Shown here in pieces: positions 42,334 through 52,342 of a DNA stretch of 59,708 nt. The notes beneath the pieces were generated by a model. The model was given only the letters and a program-made list of their open reading frames with translations. It had not been told where the DNA came from and did no database searches. Position 1 is the first letter of the stretch, and each line of letters starts with the position of its first letter. Position numbers and translations under genes: made by a program. This DNA comes from Piscirickettsia salmonis LF-89 = ATCC VR-1361 (lineage in GTDB: Bacteria; Pseudomonadota; Gammaproteobacteria; Piscirickettsiales; Piscirickettsiaceae), in NCBI RefSeq assembly GCF_000297215.2, contig NZ_AMFF02000071.1, positions 1-59,708 of the forward strand. Reading direction: 5' to 3'.

Positions 42334-43053
42334 ATGGCGCAGGTTGTTTTTTCTCGAGTATTTTATTGGCGTTGGTGGTTATTTGGTTTATTAATTATTT
42401 TATTAAGCCTGTGGGGATATATTAAACTTAAAAATCCAGACGTTTTACCGATTCGAACTGTTAAAATTATTGGTGATTATAATTTTGTTTCGCGGCAGTT
42501 ATTAATAAAAAAAATAATGCCATTTGTCCATGGTGGCTTTTTTAGTATTAATATTAGCGAGATACAAGGGGCAGCCCTGGCGTTTCCAGGGGTTAAAGAG
42601 GTGTATGTAAAACGTATCTGGCCACAGACGATTATTATTAATATTCAACCAGAAAAAATATTAGGGCGTTGGGCAGATCATTATTTATTAACAGATAGTG
42701 GTAATTTAGTCATGATTAAAGATCAAAAAATACGTGACCAATATTTACCCTTATTCACAGCACCGCTAGGCGATGAGCTTAAAATAGTGAATTTTTATCA
42801 ACAATCATTGCCATTATTAAAACAGTTACCATGGCAGGTAAAGAATGTTATGTTAAGTGACGGTTTGCAGTGGTCAATACGGTTTAACAATAATACAATT
42901 GTCAAATTGGGGCAGAGAGACGTTCAGCTGCGTTTACAGCGGCTGGTTGAAGTGTTTCCACAGCTTTTTGCTAATAGTGCAAAAAGGGTTAATTATATTG
43001 ATATGCGCTATACAAAAGGAATGACAGTAAAGTGGCAAACACAACAAGCATAA
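42334..43053 (+). CDS. ftsQ: cell division protein FtsQ
   Basis: FtsQ is a bitopic membrane protein that links early and late division proteins through the FtsQLB complex. From ATG 42334 it has 239 residues: a short cytoplasmic start, one membrane helix (WLFGLLIILLSLWGYI), a POTRA domain (IRTVKIIGDYNFVSRQLL ... FSINISEIQGAALAFPGVKEVYVKRIWPQ), and a beta domain. Sequence is diverged, as usual for FtsQ; position between ddl and ftsA supports the call. Confidence 0.94.
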   Translation: MAQVVFSRVFYWRWWLFGLLIILLSLWGYIKLKNPDVLPIRTVKIIGDYNFVSRQLLIKKIMPFVHGGFFSINISEIQGAALAFPGVKEVYVKRIWPQTIIINIQPEKILGRWADHYLLTDSGNLVMIKDQKIRDQYLPLFTAPLGDELKIVNFYQQSLPLLKQLPWQVKNVMLSDGLQWSIRFNNNTIVKLGQRDVQLRLQRLVEVFPQLFANSAKRVNYIDMRYTKGMTVKWQTQQA

Positions 43054-43098
43054 GGATGGGTTGGAGAGAGCATATTATTTTAAGAGAGTATAGGACGC

Positions 43099-44346
43099 AT
43101 GTCTAAAAGACTTGAAAAAAAACTAGTCGCAGGTCTGGATGTTGGAACATCTAAGGTTGTTGCTGTGATCGCTGAAGAAAATCTGGATGGTCAGTTGCAG
43201 ATTGTTGGGATTGGCAAGCATCCTTCGCGTGGTTTAAAGCGCGGTGTGGTTGTGAATATTGATGCGACAGTCAATGCCATTCAACATGCTATCGAGGAAG
43301 CTGAGTTGATGGCGGGCACGCGCATAGATAGTGTGCATGCGGGGGTTGCTGGTAGCCATGTGCGTAGCCGTAACTCTACCGGGATTGTCGCGATTCGTGG
43401 GAATGAAGTGACAGAATATGACGTCTCACGTGTAACTGATAGCGCAAAGGCAGTAGCGATTCCCGGTGATCAAGAAATTTTACATGTTGTGCCCCAGGGA
43501 TACTTAATTGATACGCAAGAGGCAGTGCATGATCCGATTGGTATGGCGGGTGTGCGTTTAGAGTCGCGTGTGCATATCGTCACCGGTGCTGTGAGTGCGA
43601 TTCAAAATGTAATGAAATGTATTCGTCAATGTGGTGTCGAAGTCTCTCCTGAAACGGTTGTACTTGAGCAGTTGGCGTCAAGTTATGCGGTGCTGTCGGA
43701 CGATGAAAAAGAGCTGGGCGTCTGTCTGGTTGATATTGGTGGTGGGACGACAGATATTGCTGTTTTTGTTGATGGGGCGATTCGCCACACAGCAGTTATT
43801 CCGATTGCAGGGGATCAGGTGACCAATGATTTAGCCCATGGCTTGCGTACACCGATTCATTTTGCTGAACAGATAAAAATAGAGTTTGGTTGCACAGGTG
43901 TGCTTGAAGGGATGCCCAATGATTTAATCGAAGTCCCAAGTGTGGGTGATCGACCAGGGAAGCGCTTGAGTTATGCTGATTTAGCTCAGTACATCGGGCC
44001 ACGTTATGAAGAGTTATTTAATTTAATTCACGCAGAGCTCTGTCGTAGTGGCTTATTGGATCAATTAACCGCAGGGATTGTGTTAACGGGAGGAACCTCA
44101 AAAATTCGTGGTGCGGTAGATTTAGCTGAGCAGATTTTTGAGATGCCAGTACGTTTAGGTTTGCCTCAGCATGTCCAGGGTTTGGCAGATGTTATTCGGA
44201 ATCCTATTTATTCAACGGCAGTTGGGCTGGTATTGTATGCGGCTCAGGAGCAGCACGGATCGATGGGATACACTGATATTAGAGGGCAGAATGAAAAGGT
44301 AAATATTTGGCGGCGGATGAAAAGTTGGTTCCAAGGTCATTTTTAG
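43099..44346 (+). CDS. ftsA: cell division protein FtsA
   Basis: FtsA is an actin-like ATPase that ties FtsZ filaments to the inner membrane. The 415-residue protein begins LVAGLDVGTSKVVAVIAEE, has the SHMA-type subdomain 1C, the nucleotide motif CLVDIGGGTTDIAVF, and GIVLTGGTSKIRGAVDLAEQ. It ends in an amphipathic helix (NIWRRMKSWFQGHF), which anchors the protein in the membrane. ftsZ follows 44 bases downstream. Confidence 0.98.
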   Translation: MSKRLEKKLVAGLDVGTSKVVAVIAEENLDGQLQIVGIGKHPSRGLKRGVVVNIDATVNAIQHAIEEAELMAGTRIDSVHAGVAGSHVRSRNSTGIVAIRGNEVTEYDVSRVTDSAKAVAIPGDQEILHVVPQGYLIDTQEAVHDPIGMAGVRLESRVHIVTGAVSAIQNVMKCIRQCGVEVSPETVVLEQLASSYAVLSDDEKELGVCLVDIGGGTTDIAVFVDGAIRHTAVIPIAGDQVTNDLAHGLRTPIHFAEQIKIEFGCTGVLEGMPNDLIEVPSVGDRPGKRLSYADLAQYIGPRYEELFNLIHAELCRSGLLDQLTAGIVLTGGTSKIRGAVDLAEQIFEMPVRLGLPQHVQGLADVIRNPIYSTAVGLVLYAAQEQHGSMGYTDIRGQNEKVNIWRRMKSWFQGHF

Positions 44347-44390
44347 CTTAGGCTTGAAATATATAGATAATTTTTTGGGGGAGAATGAGT

Positions 44391-45524
44391 ATGTTTGAAT
44401 TGATGGACAGCATACAACAAACGGCTGTCATTAAAGTGATTGGTGTCGGTGGTGGTGGCGGCAATGCGGTTGAGCATATGGTTGCCGGTAATATCGAAGG
44501 TGTTGATTTCATCTGTGCAAACACAGATGCTCAAGCATTGAAAAACTCGTCTGCAAGAACCATCATGCAACTGGGAACAGAAGTGACCAAAGGCTTGGGT
44601 GCAGGTGCTGATCCGAGTAAAGGACGACAAGCGGCAGAAGAAGATCGTGAGCGCATCAAAGAAGTGTTAGAAGGGGCGGATATGCTCTTTATTACTGCCG
44701 GTATGGGCGGTGGCACCGGTACTGGTGCGGCGCCGGTGGTTGCTGAAATTGCTAAAGAATTAGGTATCTTAACCGTTGCTGTGGTGACTAAGCCGTTTCC
44801 CTTTGAAGGCCGCCGTCGTATGCAAGTGGCTGAGCATGGCATTAAGGAGTTTTCTAAGCATGTAGATTCCCTGATTACGATTCCTAATGAAAAACTATTA
44901 AGCGTATTAGGGAAAAGCGTGAGTTTACTTGATGCCTTTAAAGAAGCCAATAATGTATTACTGGGTGCAGTACAAGGTATTTCGGAATTAATTACCCGTG
45001 GCGGTTTGATTAACGTCGATTTTGCGGATGTACGTACGGTGATGTCTGAGATGGGCATGGCGATGATGGGCACGGGCTCAGCATCCGGCGAGTCACGTGC
45101 GCGTGAAGCCGCTGAGGCAGCCATAAAAAGTCCATTACTTGAAGACATTAATTTGGCAGGAGCCCGTGGCTTACTGGTCAATATCACTGCGGGTATGGAC
45201 TTATCGATTGGCGAATTTGAAGAGGTGGGTGATGCCATTAAAGAGTTTGCTTCTGAAGAGGCGACGGTGGTGGTTGGTACGGTGATTGATCCTGAGATGA
45301 GTGAAGATTTACGAGTAACGGTCGTTGCGACAGGTATTGGCCTGGATCGTAGTACTGAACAAAGTGAACCGACGGTTAAAGTCCTTGAGAGTATGCGTGA
45401 TCATAATCGTTTGGATCGACCACAGGTCATTCGCAAGCAGGAGAAAAGTGAAGAAACGGCCAGTGAAAACCAGGATGCTGATTATTTAGATATTCCTGCA
45501 TTTTTGCGTCGGCAGGTAGATTAA
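44391..45524 (+). CDS. ftsZ: cell division protein FtsZ
   Basis: FtsZ is the tubulin-like GTPase that forms the division ring. The protein has [17 protein letters not shown], the tubulin signature loop [13 protein letters not shown], and a C-terminal conserved peptide [13 protein letters not shown] that binds FtsA and ZipA. The start at 44391 (377 residues, [10 protein letters not shown]) is preferred: GGGGGAG at 44377-44383 is 7 bases upstream of it, but almost touches the ATG at 44385. The linker before the C-terminal peptide is short and charged. Confidence 0.98.
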   Translation: MFELMDSIQQTAVIKVIGVGGGGGNAVEHMVAGNIEGVDFICANTDAQALKNSSARTIMQLGTEVTKGLGAGADPSKGRQAAEEDRERIKEVLEGADMLFITAGMGGGTGTGAAPVVAEIAKELGILTVAVVTKPFPFEGRRRMQVAEHGIKEFSKHVDSLITIPNEKLLSVLGKSVSLLDAFKEANNVLLGAVQGISELITRGGLINVDFADVRTVMSEMGMAMMGTGSASGESRAREAAEAAIKSPLLEDINLAGARGLLVNITAGMDLSIGEFEEVGDAIKEFASEEATVVVGTVIDPEMSEDLRVTVVATGIGLDRSTEQSEPTVKVLESMRDHNRLDRPQVIRKQEKSEETASENQDADYLDIPAFLRRQVD

Positions 45525-45603
45525 GGGCGATAGTTTTGCTTTGATAGCGCTTTATATTTAGAATGGCTGCTTAAATTAGATTACTTAAGGTGTCGAGAGA
45601 AAG

Positions 45604-46464
45604 ATGGTGCTACAGCAGACGTTGCGCAATACAATCAAAGCTACAGGTGTTGGTGTACATACAGGTCAGGAGGTGAGTATTGTACTCAAGCCAGCACCTA
45701 TTAATACGGGGATTGTCTTTCGGCGGATTGATTGTGATCCTGTTGTTGAGTTGCCGGCGCGTTTTAACGAGGTGACCTCAACGCAGTTAGCAACGACTTT
45801 AAGCCGTGGTGATGTTGAAGTGAACACAGTTGAGCACTTAATGTCAGCATTGTCTGGTTTAGGTATTGATAATTTGTATGTCGATGTAGAGACAGCTGAG
45901 CTGCCTATTATGGATGGGAGTGCCAGTGCATTTGTCTTTTTAATTGAATCAGCCGGTGTGAAAGAGCAAGAGGCACCACGCCGTTATATTCGGGTAAAAA
46001 AAGCAATTAAAGTTACTGATGGTGATAAGTTTGCGAAATTATTACCCCATGATGGTTTTAAGCTTTCTTATCGTATTCATTATGATCACCCAGTGATTGC
46101 CAAAACGCCTCAAGCTGTTTCTGTTGAGTTGTCACAAACGCGCTATATCAAGGAAGTCGCTCGTGCGCGTACCTTTGGTTTTGTTAAAGAGCTCGATTGG
46201 CTATTGGAAAATAATTTAGCTAAAGGCGCTAGCTTGGAAAACACCATTGCTATTGATGAAGATCGTATTATTAATGAAGATGGTTTACGTTATGAAGATG
46301 AATTCGTGCGTCATAAACTTCTTGATGCTGTGGGTGACTTATCATTAGCAGGTGCACTATTGGCTGAATTTGAGGGCTATAAGTCAGGGCACACCCTGAA
46401 TAATCAGCTGTTGCACGCTTTATTTGCTGACCCTGATGCGTTTGAAGAAGTGACTTTGCCTTAA
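45604..46464 (+). CDS. lpxC: UDP-3-O-acyl-N-acetylglucosamine deacetylase
   Basis: LpxC catalyses the committed step of lipid A synthesis. The 286-residue zinc enzyme has TIKATGVGVHTGQEV, the zinc histidine in VEHLMSALSGLGIDN, the second metal site in FVRHKLLDAVGDL, and the catalytic histidine region GYKSGHTLNNQLL. It lacks about 18 residues of the flexible C-terminal tail seen in Escherichia coli LpxC (305 residues), the part that contains the FtsH degradation signal there, so turnover may differ. It lies between ftsZ and secA. Confidence 0.97.
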   Translation: MVLQQTLRNTIKATGVGVHTGQEVSIVLKPAPINTGIVFRRIDCDPVVELPARFNEVTSTQLATTLSRGDVEVNTVEHLMSALSGLGIDNLYVDVETAELPIMDGSASAFVFLIESAGVKEQEAPRRYIRVKKAIKVTDGDKFAKLLPHDGFKLSYRIHYDHPVIAKTPQAVSVELSQTRYIKEVARARTFGFVKELDWLLENNLAKGASLENTIAIDEDRIINEDGLRYEDEFVRHKLLDAVGDLSLAGALLAEFEGYKSGHTLNNQLLHALFADPDAFEEVTLP

Positions 46465-46603
46465 AACGCTCAGCCTGGTAATTTAGAATAAGTGCCCATA
46501 TTAGTCAGAGATATAGATATAAAATATAATAGTTTAGTTTGTCCCTGGTTATTTTGGGGCAAAAAGTCAATTTACAATATTTTGGATTTAAAGTAGATAC
46601 ATC

Positions 46604-49336
46604 ATGATTGCACGTAAACTGATGCAGCAGATTTTTGGAAGCCGCAACCAACGATTCTTAAAAGCGTTAACGAAGACAGTAAAAGCCGTTGGTCAGCTTG
46701 AGCCGGTGATGCAGGGTTTGAGTGATGAAGAGTTACGGGCGAAAACTGAGGCATTCAAAAAACAGGTTGAGCAAGGTGTTGGCCTAGACAGCTTATTAAT
46801 AGAAGCATTTGCCGTTGTTCGTGAGGCCAGTATACGTGTGCTAAAAATGCGCCATTTCGATGTTCAGTTGTTAGGTGCTATGGTGTTGCATTCGGGTAAA
46901 GTTGCTGAAATGGCAACCGGTGAAGGTAAAACCCTGGTTGCGACATTAGCGGTATACCTTAATGCGTTAACGGGTAAAGGAGTACATGTTGTTACGGTCA
47001 ATGACTATCTTGCCCGCCGTGATGCTGAGGAAATGGGTACTTTGTATCGCTTTTTGGGTCTTACGACAGGAGTGATTGTTGCTGATTTATCACCAGATGA
47101 GCGACGCGTAGCTTATAATGCAGATATTACTTATGGCACAAATAATGAATTTGGTTTTGATTATTTGCGCGATAATATGGCATTTAGTTTAGAAGAACGT
47201 GTACAGCGTGAGTTAAACTATGCAGTGGTTGATGAAGTTGATTCTATTTTAATCGATGAAGCCAGAACTCCATTGATTATTTCTGGGCCTTCTGATGAAC
47301 ATACGGATCTTTATGAGAAGCTCAATAAAGTTGTACCAGAGCTTGTTGTACAAACTGAAAAAGATGGCCCAGGTGACTATAGTCTTGATGAAAAAGCTAA
47401 ACAGGCGTACTTAACTGAACAAGGTCATGAGACCGTTGAGAAAATCTTACTCGAGCAAGGAGTGCTTGCTGAAGGCAGTAGTCTGTATGATGCGAGCAAT
47501 ATTCGCTTAATGCATCACTTAAATGCCGCCTTGCGTGCGCATACGATGTATGCCGTAGATGTAGATTATATTGTCAGTAATGGTGAGGTTGTCATCGTTG
47601 ATGAGCATACCGGGCGGATTATGCCGGGACGTCGTTGGTCGGATGGTCTGCATCAAGCGGTAGAGGCTAAAGAAGGGGTGAAAATTCAAAATGAGAATCA
47701 AACTTTAGCATCGATTACCTTTCAAAATTATTTCCGTATGTACAATAAGCTGTCGGGCATGACCGGTACGGCCGATACAGAAGCGTTTGAGCTGCACCAG
47801 ATTTATAATTTGGAAGTGACAGTGATTCCAACGAATAAGCCGATTTCTCGTAAAGATATGTCTGACTTGGTGTATTTAACTGGCGATGAAAAATACGCAG
47901 CAATCGTTGAAGATATTAAAGATTGTATCAAGCGTAAGCAGCCTGCATTGGTGGGTACGGCGTCGATTGAAACCTCAGAGTCATTATCGGCGATGCTGAA
48001 AAAAGAGCACATTGAGCATGCTGTGTTAAACGCAAAGTTTCATGGTCAAGAAGCGCAAATTATCGCTAATGCTGGTGAACCTGGTCGAGTAACTATTGCA
48101 ACGAATATGGCCGGCCGTGGAACAGATATTGTTTTAGGGGGCAGTCTTAAAGCACAGCTTGCTACGCTTGAAAATGCGACAGACAGCCAAATTGACAAGT
48201 TGACACAAGAGTGGCAAAAGCGCCATGATCTCGTTTTAAAAGCGGGTGGCTTACGCGTCATTGGCACAGAGCGCCATGAATCGCGGCGTATTGATAACCA
48301 GCTACGTGGTCGATCAGGGCGTCAAGGTGATGCGGGATCTAGCCAGTTTTATTTATCACTGGAAGATAATCTGATGCGGATTTTTGCCTCAGAGCGAATG
48401 GCTGCGATGATGCGTCGCTTAGGTATGGGTGAGGGTGAAGCCATAGAGCACCGCTTTGTAACTAAGGCTATTGCGAATGCACAGAAAAAAGTAGAGAGCC
48501 GTAATTTTGATATTCGTAAACAATTGCTTGAATATGATGATGTCGCCAATGAGCAACGTAAAGTAATCTATGCTCAGCGAGTTGATTTACTGAAAAGTGA
48601 CTCGGTTAAAGATATTATCGAAGATATGCGCCAAGATGTTGTTGATAAGGCAATTTCTATACACATTCCACCACATACGCTTGAAGAAGAGTGGGATATT
48701 GATAGCCTAGAAAAATTGCTTGATGCTGACTTCGGCTTAAAATTGAGTCTGCAAGGTTGGTTAGATAGTGAGGATGATCTTGATGAAGGGGCTTTACGTG
48801 AGCGCATTCAGGAATCGGTAAAAGATGCGTGGTTGGGTAAAGAAAAACTAACAGATATTACGATGCTGCGTCAGTTTGAGAAAATGCTCATGCTACAATC
48901 ATTAGACAGTCACTGGAAAGAGCACTTAGCGGCAATGGATCACTTGCGCCAAGGGATTAATTTGCGTGGTTACGCGCAAAAAGATCCAAAGCAAGAATAT
49001 AAGCGTGAAGCGTTTGAATTATTTTCTAATATGCTCGATAATCTGAAATATGATGTGATCAGTACCTTGTGTCAGGTGCAGGTGCAGGCGCCCGCTGATG
49101 TTGCGGCTATGGAAGAGCAGTGGCAGCATATCAATCCTGAAAATATGCAATTTGAGCATGAAGGTTTCACTGAATTTGATAGTGAAGAGAGCATGAGTAG
49201 TATCAATGAAGCAGAAGGTGATCAGGCGGTTGCGCAACGGCCGTTTGTACGCCCAGGGGTTAAGGTTGGACGTAACCAGGCCTGTCCTTGTGGTTCAGGT
49301 AAAAAATATAAGCAGTGTCATGGGCGTATTGAGTAA
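46604..49336 (+). CDS. secA: preprotein translocase ATPase SecA
   Basis: SecA drives secretory proteins through SecYEG using ATP. The 910-residue protein has [18 protein letters not shown] (Walker A), [20 protein letters not shown] (Walker B region), [34 protein letters not shown] and [15 protein letters not shown]. The C-terminal zinc-binding motif [15 protein letters not shown] for SecB and lipid binding is complete. There is no secM-like gene in the 139-base gap after lpxC. Confidence 0.98.
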   Translation: MIARKLMQQIFGSRNQRFLKALTKTVKAVGQLEPVMQGLSDEELRAKTEAFKKQVEQGVGLDSLLIEAFAVVREASIRVLKMRHFDVQLLGAMVLHSGKVAEMATGEGKTLVATLAVYLNALTGKGVHVVTVNDYLARRDAEEMGTLYRFLGLTTGVIVADLSPDERRVAYNADITYGTNNEFGFDYLRDNMAFSLEERVQRELNYAVVDEVDSILIDEARTPLIISGPSDEHTDLYEKLNKVVPELVVQTEKDGPGDYSLDEKAKQAYLTEQGHETVEKILLEQGVLAEGSSLYDASNIRLMHHLNAALRAHTMYAVDVDYIVSNGEVVIVDEHTGRIMPGRRWSDGLHQAVEAKEGVKIQNENQTLASITFQNYFRMYNKLSGMTGTADTEAFELHQIYNLEVTVIPTNKPISRKDMSDLVYLTGDEKYAAIVEDIKDCIKRKQPALVGTASIETSESLSAMLKKEHIEHAVLNAKFHGQEAQIIANAGEPGRVTIATNMAGRGTDIVLGGSLKAQLATLENATDSQIDKLTQEWQKRHDLVLKAGGLRVIGTERHESRRIDNQLRGRSGRQGDAGSSQFYLSLEDNLMRIFASERMAAMMRRLGMGEGEAIEHRFVTKAIANAQKKVESRNFDIRKQLLEYDDVANEQRKVIYAQRVDLLKSDSVKDIIEDMRQDVVDKAISIHIPPHTLEEEWDIDSLEKLLDADFGLKLSLQGWLDSEDDLDEGALRERIQESVKDAWLGKEKLTDITMLRQFEKMLMLQSLDSHWKEHLAAMDHLRQGINLRGYAQKDPKQEYKREAFELFSNMLDNLKYDVISTLCQVQVQAPADVAAMEEQWQHINPENMQFEHEGFTEFDSEESMSSINEAEGDQAVAQRPFVRPGVKVGRNQACPCGSGKKYKQCHGRIE

Positions 49337-49545
49337 GGAATTGAACATGAGTTTATGCGGACGCTTTTTTGTTATATTCCTCAGTCTCTCTAGCCCAGGC
49401 TATTTGCGACTGAAGAGGGTGGGGTGTTATTGATGTTCGTTTGTATTCGGGTATATACTAGCGCTCTTTGCTGTTGCTATTTGGCTATAGTTTAATATAG
49501 TGCAAAAAATAATTGATAAAAATTAAGGTTGATACAAGACTCATT

Positions 49546-50679
49546 ATGAATAAATCGCAAAAGTCGCCGATTAACTGGAAAAGTACCTTAGTATTAACAT
49601 TGACACCACTTGCTGCAATGATTTTAGTGCCCTACTATGCTTTGACTTATGGTTTTAGTGTATGGGATTGGTTCTGGTTTGGCTTTTTTATTATCGCAAC
49701 TGGATTATCGATTACCGCAGGATATCACCGACTGTGGTCTCACCGGGCATATAAGGCAAATAGTTTTTTAAAACTATTTTTTATGCTCTTTGGCGCAGCA
49801 ACCTTGCAAAATAGTATTATCGTTTGGGCATCTGATCATCGTAAGCATCATCGCTATGTTGATGATAAGGAAAAAGACCCGTATGCGGCAACTAAAGGGT
49901 TTTGGTATAGCCATATTGGTTGGATGCTAAGGCATAAGCCAGAGGCGGAAGGCTGTATTGAAAATGTCAAGGATTTAGAGAATGATAAAATCGTTGCCTT
50001 TCAGCATCGTTATTATGGACCGATTGCTGTACTGATGTGCTTTGGCTTACCTGCGCTAATTGGTGCCAGTTATGGCAGTATCGGTGGTTGTTTAATTTTA
50101 GTGGGGCTATTACGTTTAGTGATTAATCATCATTTTACTTTTTTTATTAACTCATTAGCTCATATTTGGGGTCAAGAGCGTTATACTGATGAGAATACCG
50201 CGAAAGACAATCCATTATTGTCTCTTTTAACGTTTGGTGAGGGCTATCATAACTTTCACCATAAATATGCTGGAGATTATCGTAATGGTGTGCTCTGGTA
50301 TGATTATGATCCGTCGAAGTGGCTGATTTTTTTAGCGTCTAAAATCGGTTGGGCCTATGATTTAAAACGAATATCTAAGCCGACGATTGAAGCAGCACGG
50401 GCATCGATGCAGTTTAAGCGCGCTCAAGAAAAAATCAAGTTAAAGCCTTATTTAGCAAAAGTTGTTGAAATAGAAAAAAGTTTAGAAATTCAATATAAAG
50501 AGTTATTTGAGACGATTAAACAATGGGCAAAGGCGAAGCAGGAGCACTTAAATGCGCAAAAAGAAAAGCTATCCGCTGCTCATATTGCTCAATTAAAACA
50601 GCAATATCTTGCGCTTAAAAAACAATTTAAAGCCGAGCGTCGAGTTTGGCGTGCAACTATGAGTGCTCTAGCTATTTAG
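49546..50679 (+). CDS. acyl-CoA/fatty acid delta-9 desaturase family protein
   Basis: Probable membrane di-iron desaturase that introduces a double bond into saturated fatty acyl chains, adjusting membrane fluidity. The three histidine boxes are all present: HRLWSH, HRKHH and HNFHH (in EGYHNFHHKYAGDYR). Hydrophobic segments flank them in the usual two-pair layout. The ATG at 49546 (377 residues) is preferred over a TTG 11 codons upstream, although neither has a strong ribosome site. The last 90 or so residues (from about KPTIEAARASMQF) are charged, lysine- and glutamate-rich, and look like a coiled coil not needed for catalysis; this makes the protein longer than minimal desaturases. Confidence 0.9.
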   Translation: MNKSQKSPINWKSTLVLTLTPLAAMILVPYYALTYGFSVWDWFWFGFFIIATGLSITAGYHRLWSHRAYKANSFLKLFFMLFGAATLQNSIIVWASDHRKHHRYVDDKEKDPYAATKGFWYSHIGWMLRHKPEAEGCIENVKDLENDKIVAFQHRYYGPIAVLMCFGLPALIGASYGSIGGCLILVGLLRLVINHHFTFFINSLAHIWGQERYTDENTAKDNPLLSLLTFGEGYHNFHHKYAGDYRNGVLWYDYDPSKWLIFLASKIGWAYDLKRISKPTIEAARASMQFKRAQEKIKLKPYLAKVVEIEKSLEIQYKELFETIKQWAKAKQEHLNAQKEKLSAAHIAQLKQQYLALKKQFKAERRVWRATMSALAI

Positions 50680-50695
50680 TTCGGTTAAATAGCTA
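50669..50695. terminator. hairpin between convergent desaturase and acylphosphatase genes
   Basis: TAGCTATTTA and TAAATAGCTA form perfect 10-bp arms around a 7-base loop, starting at the desaturase stop codon. The stem is AT-rich and the T-run is loose, so it may be a weak bidirectional terminator. Confidence 0.45.
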
Positions 50696-50708
50696 AATAC
50701 TTTATTGC

Positions 50709-50981
50709 TTACTTTTTTATAATAAAGTCATCTAGTTTTGGATCGGGATATTCTTCTTGAATTAAGCGATCGACATTTGCATTTTCTGGGCCAGCGATAA
50801 TTTTGGCTTCAAACTCTTTTAATGAATGCTCTGGTCCACAGGCAATGATTTCTACAGAACCTGTCGCTTGATTTTGTACCCAACCGACTAAATAGAGCTG
50901 TTTTGCTGCTTTTAGTGTAAACATGCGAAAACCAACGTCTTGAACATGCCCATAGACAACATAACGTTTACACAGATACAT
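50709..50981 (-). CDS. acyP: acylphosphatase
   Basis: Acylphosphatases hydrolyse acyl phosphates such as carbamoyl or acetyl phosphate. From the ATG at 50981, which has AGGA 7 bases upstream, the protein has 90 residues, the normal size; an upstream ATG at 51008 would add 9 residues. The active-site loop reads YGHVQDVGFR, keeping the essential arginine, and the catalytic asparagine is in GWVQNQATGSVEI. The usual GRVQGVGFR is changed at two places (R to H, G to D), which may affect loop shape but not the known catalytic residues. Confidence 0.92.
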   Translation of the reverse strand: MYLCKRYVVYGHVQDVGFRMFTLKAAKQLYLVGWVQNQATGSVEIIACGPEHSLKEFEAKIIAGPENANVDRLIQEEYPDPKLDDFIIKK

Positions 50982-51088
50982 AAGGCTATCCTGAGAATTA
51001 TCCCTCATACTATCAAGAATAGAAGAAATCTTATTAAAGCGCAGTCTGTGATATGATTTGATTTGCCTGTGTATTGTAGGAGTAAGCT

Positions 51089-51901
51089 GTGAGCACCGTT
51101 CGGCCTTTGTTTTATCTTGTTTTAATTTTATCTGTGTTTTTCATGACGTTGCTGTCGAGTATGGCGAATAGCCAAAAAATTATTTTAAAACAAAGTCATT
51201 TACTACCAGAACAGATGGGCTGGTTTAAAACATTGGAAGTGCAGTCTGTTGGTGCTTTACCGCTTACTCTTTCTGTAGCTATTTTAAAGCAGGGTCATTA
51301 TCGAGCTAAGCTGTATGTTCAGCCAGCAGGTTCTATTGATTGGGTGAATGAAGTCGTACAACAGCAACACGCACTGATTGGAATTAATGCCGGTTATTTT
51401 ATGGAGAATTTTAAGCCAAATGGCTTATTAATGATTGCAGGTAAACAGTATTCTGCGATGAAATATAATCGATTATTATCGGCATTAGTGATTATCAATC
51501 AGCAAAAGTCAATTGTTCTTAAAGTCCGTCGACAAGGATATCGACAGGCTTATAGCGCCTTACAGGCAGGACCTATTATCGTTAGTAATAATAAAATTGC
51601 CGTGAAAGGCAATTTGCGTTATCACCGCCGTACGGTGTTGGCTAAGGCTGATAATGGCGACTTAATTATTTTACAATCTTCAGTCAGTAATTTATATCAC
51701 TTGGCCGATGTTTTAGTGCATCATGCAGCGATATTTGGTGTTAAAAAAATTATTACGGCGGTCAATTGTGATGGTGGCAGTTCAAGTGCATTGATGATTA
51801 ATAATAAAGAACAGCCGCTGTATTTATCTGAAGCCACTCCAGTAAAAACAATGCTGCTATTTAAAGGGATAGATGGCAGGTGCAAGGTCAGTGTTTTATA
51901 G
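51089..51901 (+). CDS. exported phosphodiester glycosidase (NAGPA-like) domain protein
   Basis: A 270-residue protein starting at a GTG, with a probable signal peptide (PLFYLVLILSVFFMTLLSSMANS). The rest resembles the phosphodiester glycosidase (NAGPA/DUF2233) domain: LIGINAGYFMENFKPNGLLM, SALQAGPIIV, and the hallmark AVNCDGGSSSALMIN. In characterised relatives the domain cleaves sugar-phosphodiester linkages; the substrate here cannot be told. It would act in the periplasm or outside. The gene is divergent from acylphosphatase and convergent with a small unknown gene. Confidence 0.85.
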   Translation: MSTVRPLFYLVLILSVFFMTLLSSMANSQKIILKQSHLLPEQMGWFKTLEVQSVGALPLTLSVAILKQGHYRAKLYVQPAGSIDWVNEVVQQQHALIGINAGYFMENFKPNGLLMIAGKQYSAMKYNRLLSALVIINQQKSIVLKVRRQGYRQAYSALQAGPIIVSNNKIAVKGNLRYHRRTVLAKADNGDLIILQSSVSNLYHLADVLVHHAAIFGVKKIITAVNCDGGSSSALMINNKEQPLYLSEATPVKTMLLFKGIDGRCKVSVL

Positions 51902-51914
51902 CCTAATCAGCAGT

Positions 51915-52136
51915 TTAGATTTCAAAACACGAGTAAGGGTACTGTGGACTGACGCGATAGTTTTCTGCATAAAAGTAATCGATATTACCGAGTAAAATAG
52001 CATAGCTTTGCTCGATAATCAGCGTTTTTAATGCCGTAAATGCACTGTGGCTATTTTCATAATATCTGGCTAATTTAGCATGGTTAATCCAGGCATTTTC
52101 CCAGCCTTTATTTGTACGTTGTTGAATTTCATACAT
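51915..52136 (-). CDS. hypothetical protein, 73 residues
   Basis: A small soluble protein that I do not recognise as a named family. It starts MYEIQQRTNKGWENAWINHAK, is rich in aromatic residues (8 Tyr, 2 Trp), and has no signal peptide or membrane helix. GTGGAATATAATTT before the ATG offers a possible ribosome site. Its pattern of even codon use and the amphipathic helix SAFTALKTLIIEQSY suggest a real gene. Confidence 0.6.
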   Translation of the reverse strand: MYEIQQRTNKGWENAWINHAKLARYYENSHSAFTALKTLIIEQSYAILLGNIDYFYAENYRVSPQYPYSCFEI

Positions 52137-52342
52137 AAATTATATTCCACAGTAATGCAATATGCCGACTTTATCCGAGTTTGATGACAGTATGATGAAT
52201 AAAATATGAACGCTTTATAACAATGTCATTAAAGGACTGCTATAAAATTAAGTTTGATTTACATACTAGCTCTACTCGCTGGCAATAAAGGGTGCTAGAA
52301 TACTCCCTGATTATTATCAATCGTTTCATAAAAAGGCCAACC

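Noticed and set aside
44531-45238. 235-codon open frame on the minus strand opposite ftsZ
   Set aside because: It is antisense to a highly conserved gene; the product is serine- and proline-rich with no recognisable domain, as expected of a mirror frame.
46465-46603. Possible secM between lpxC and secA
   Set aside because: The gap has no open frame with a signal peptide or an arrest-like motif.
49337-49545. Possible small gene after secA
   Set aside because: The only frame covering it is out of frame with secA and begins inside that gene; I saw no independent start with a ribosome site.
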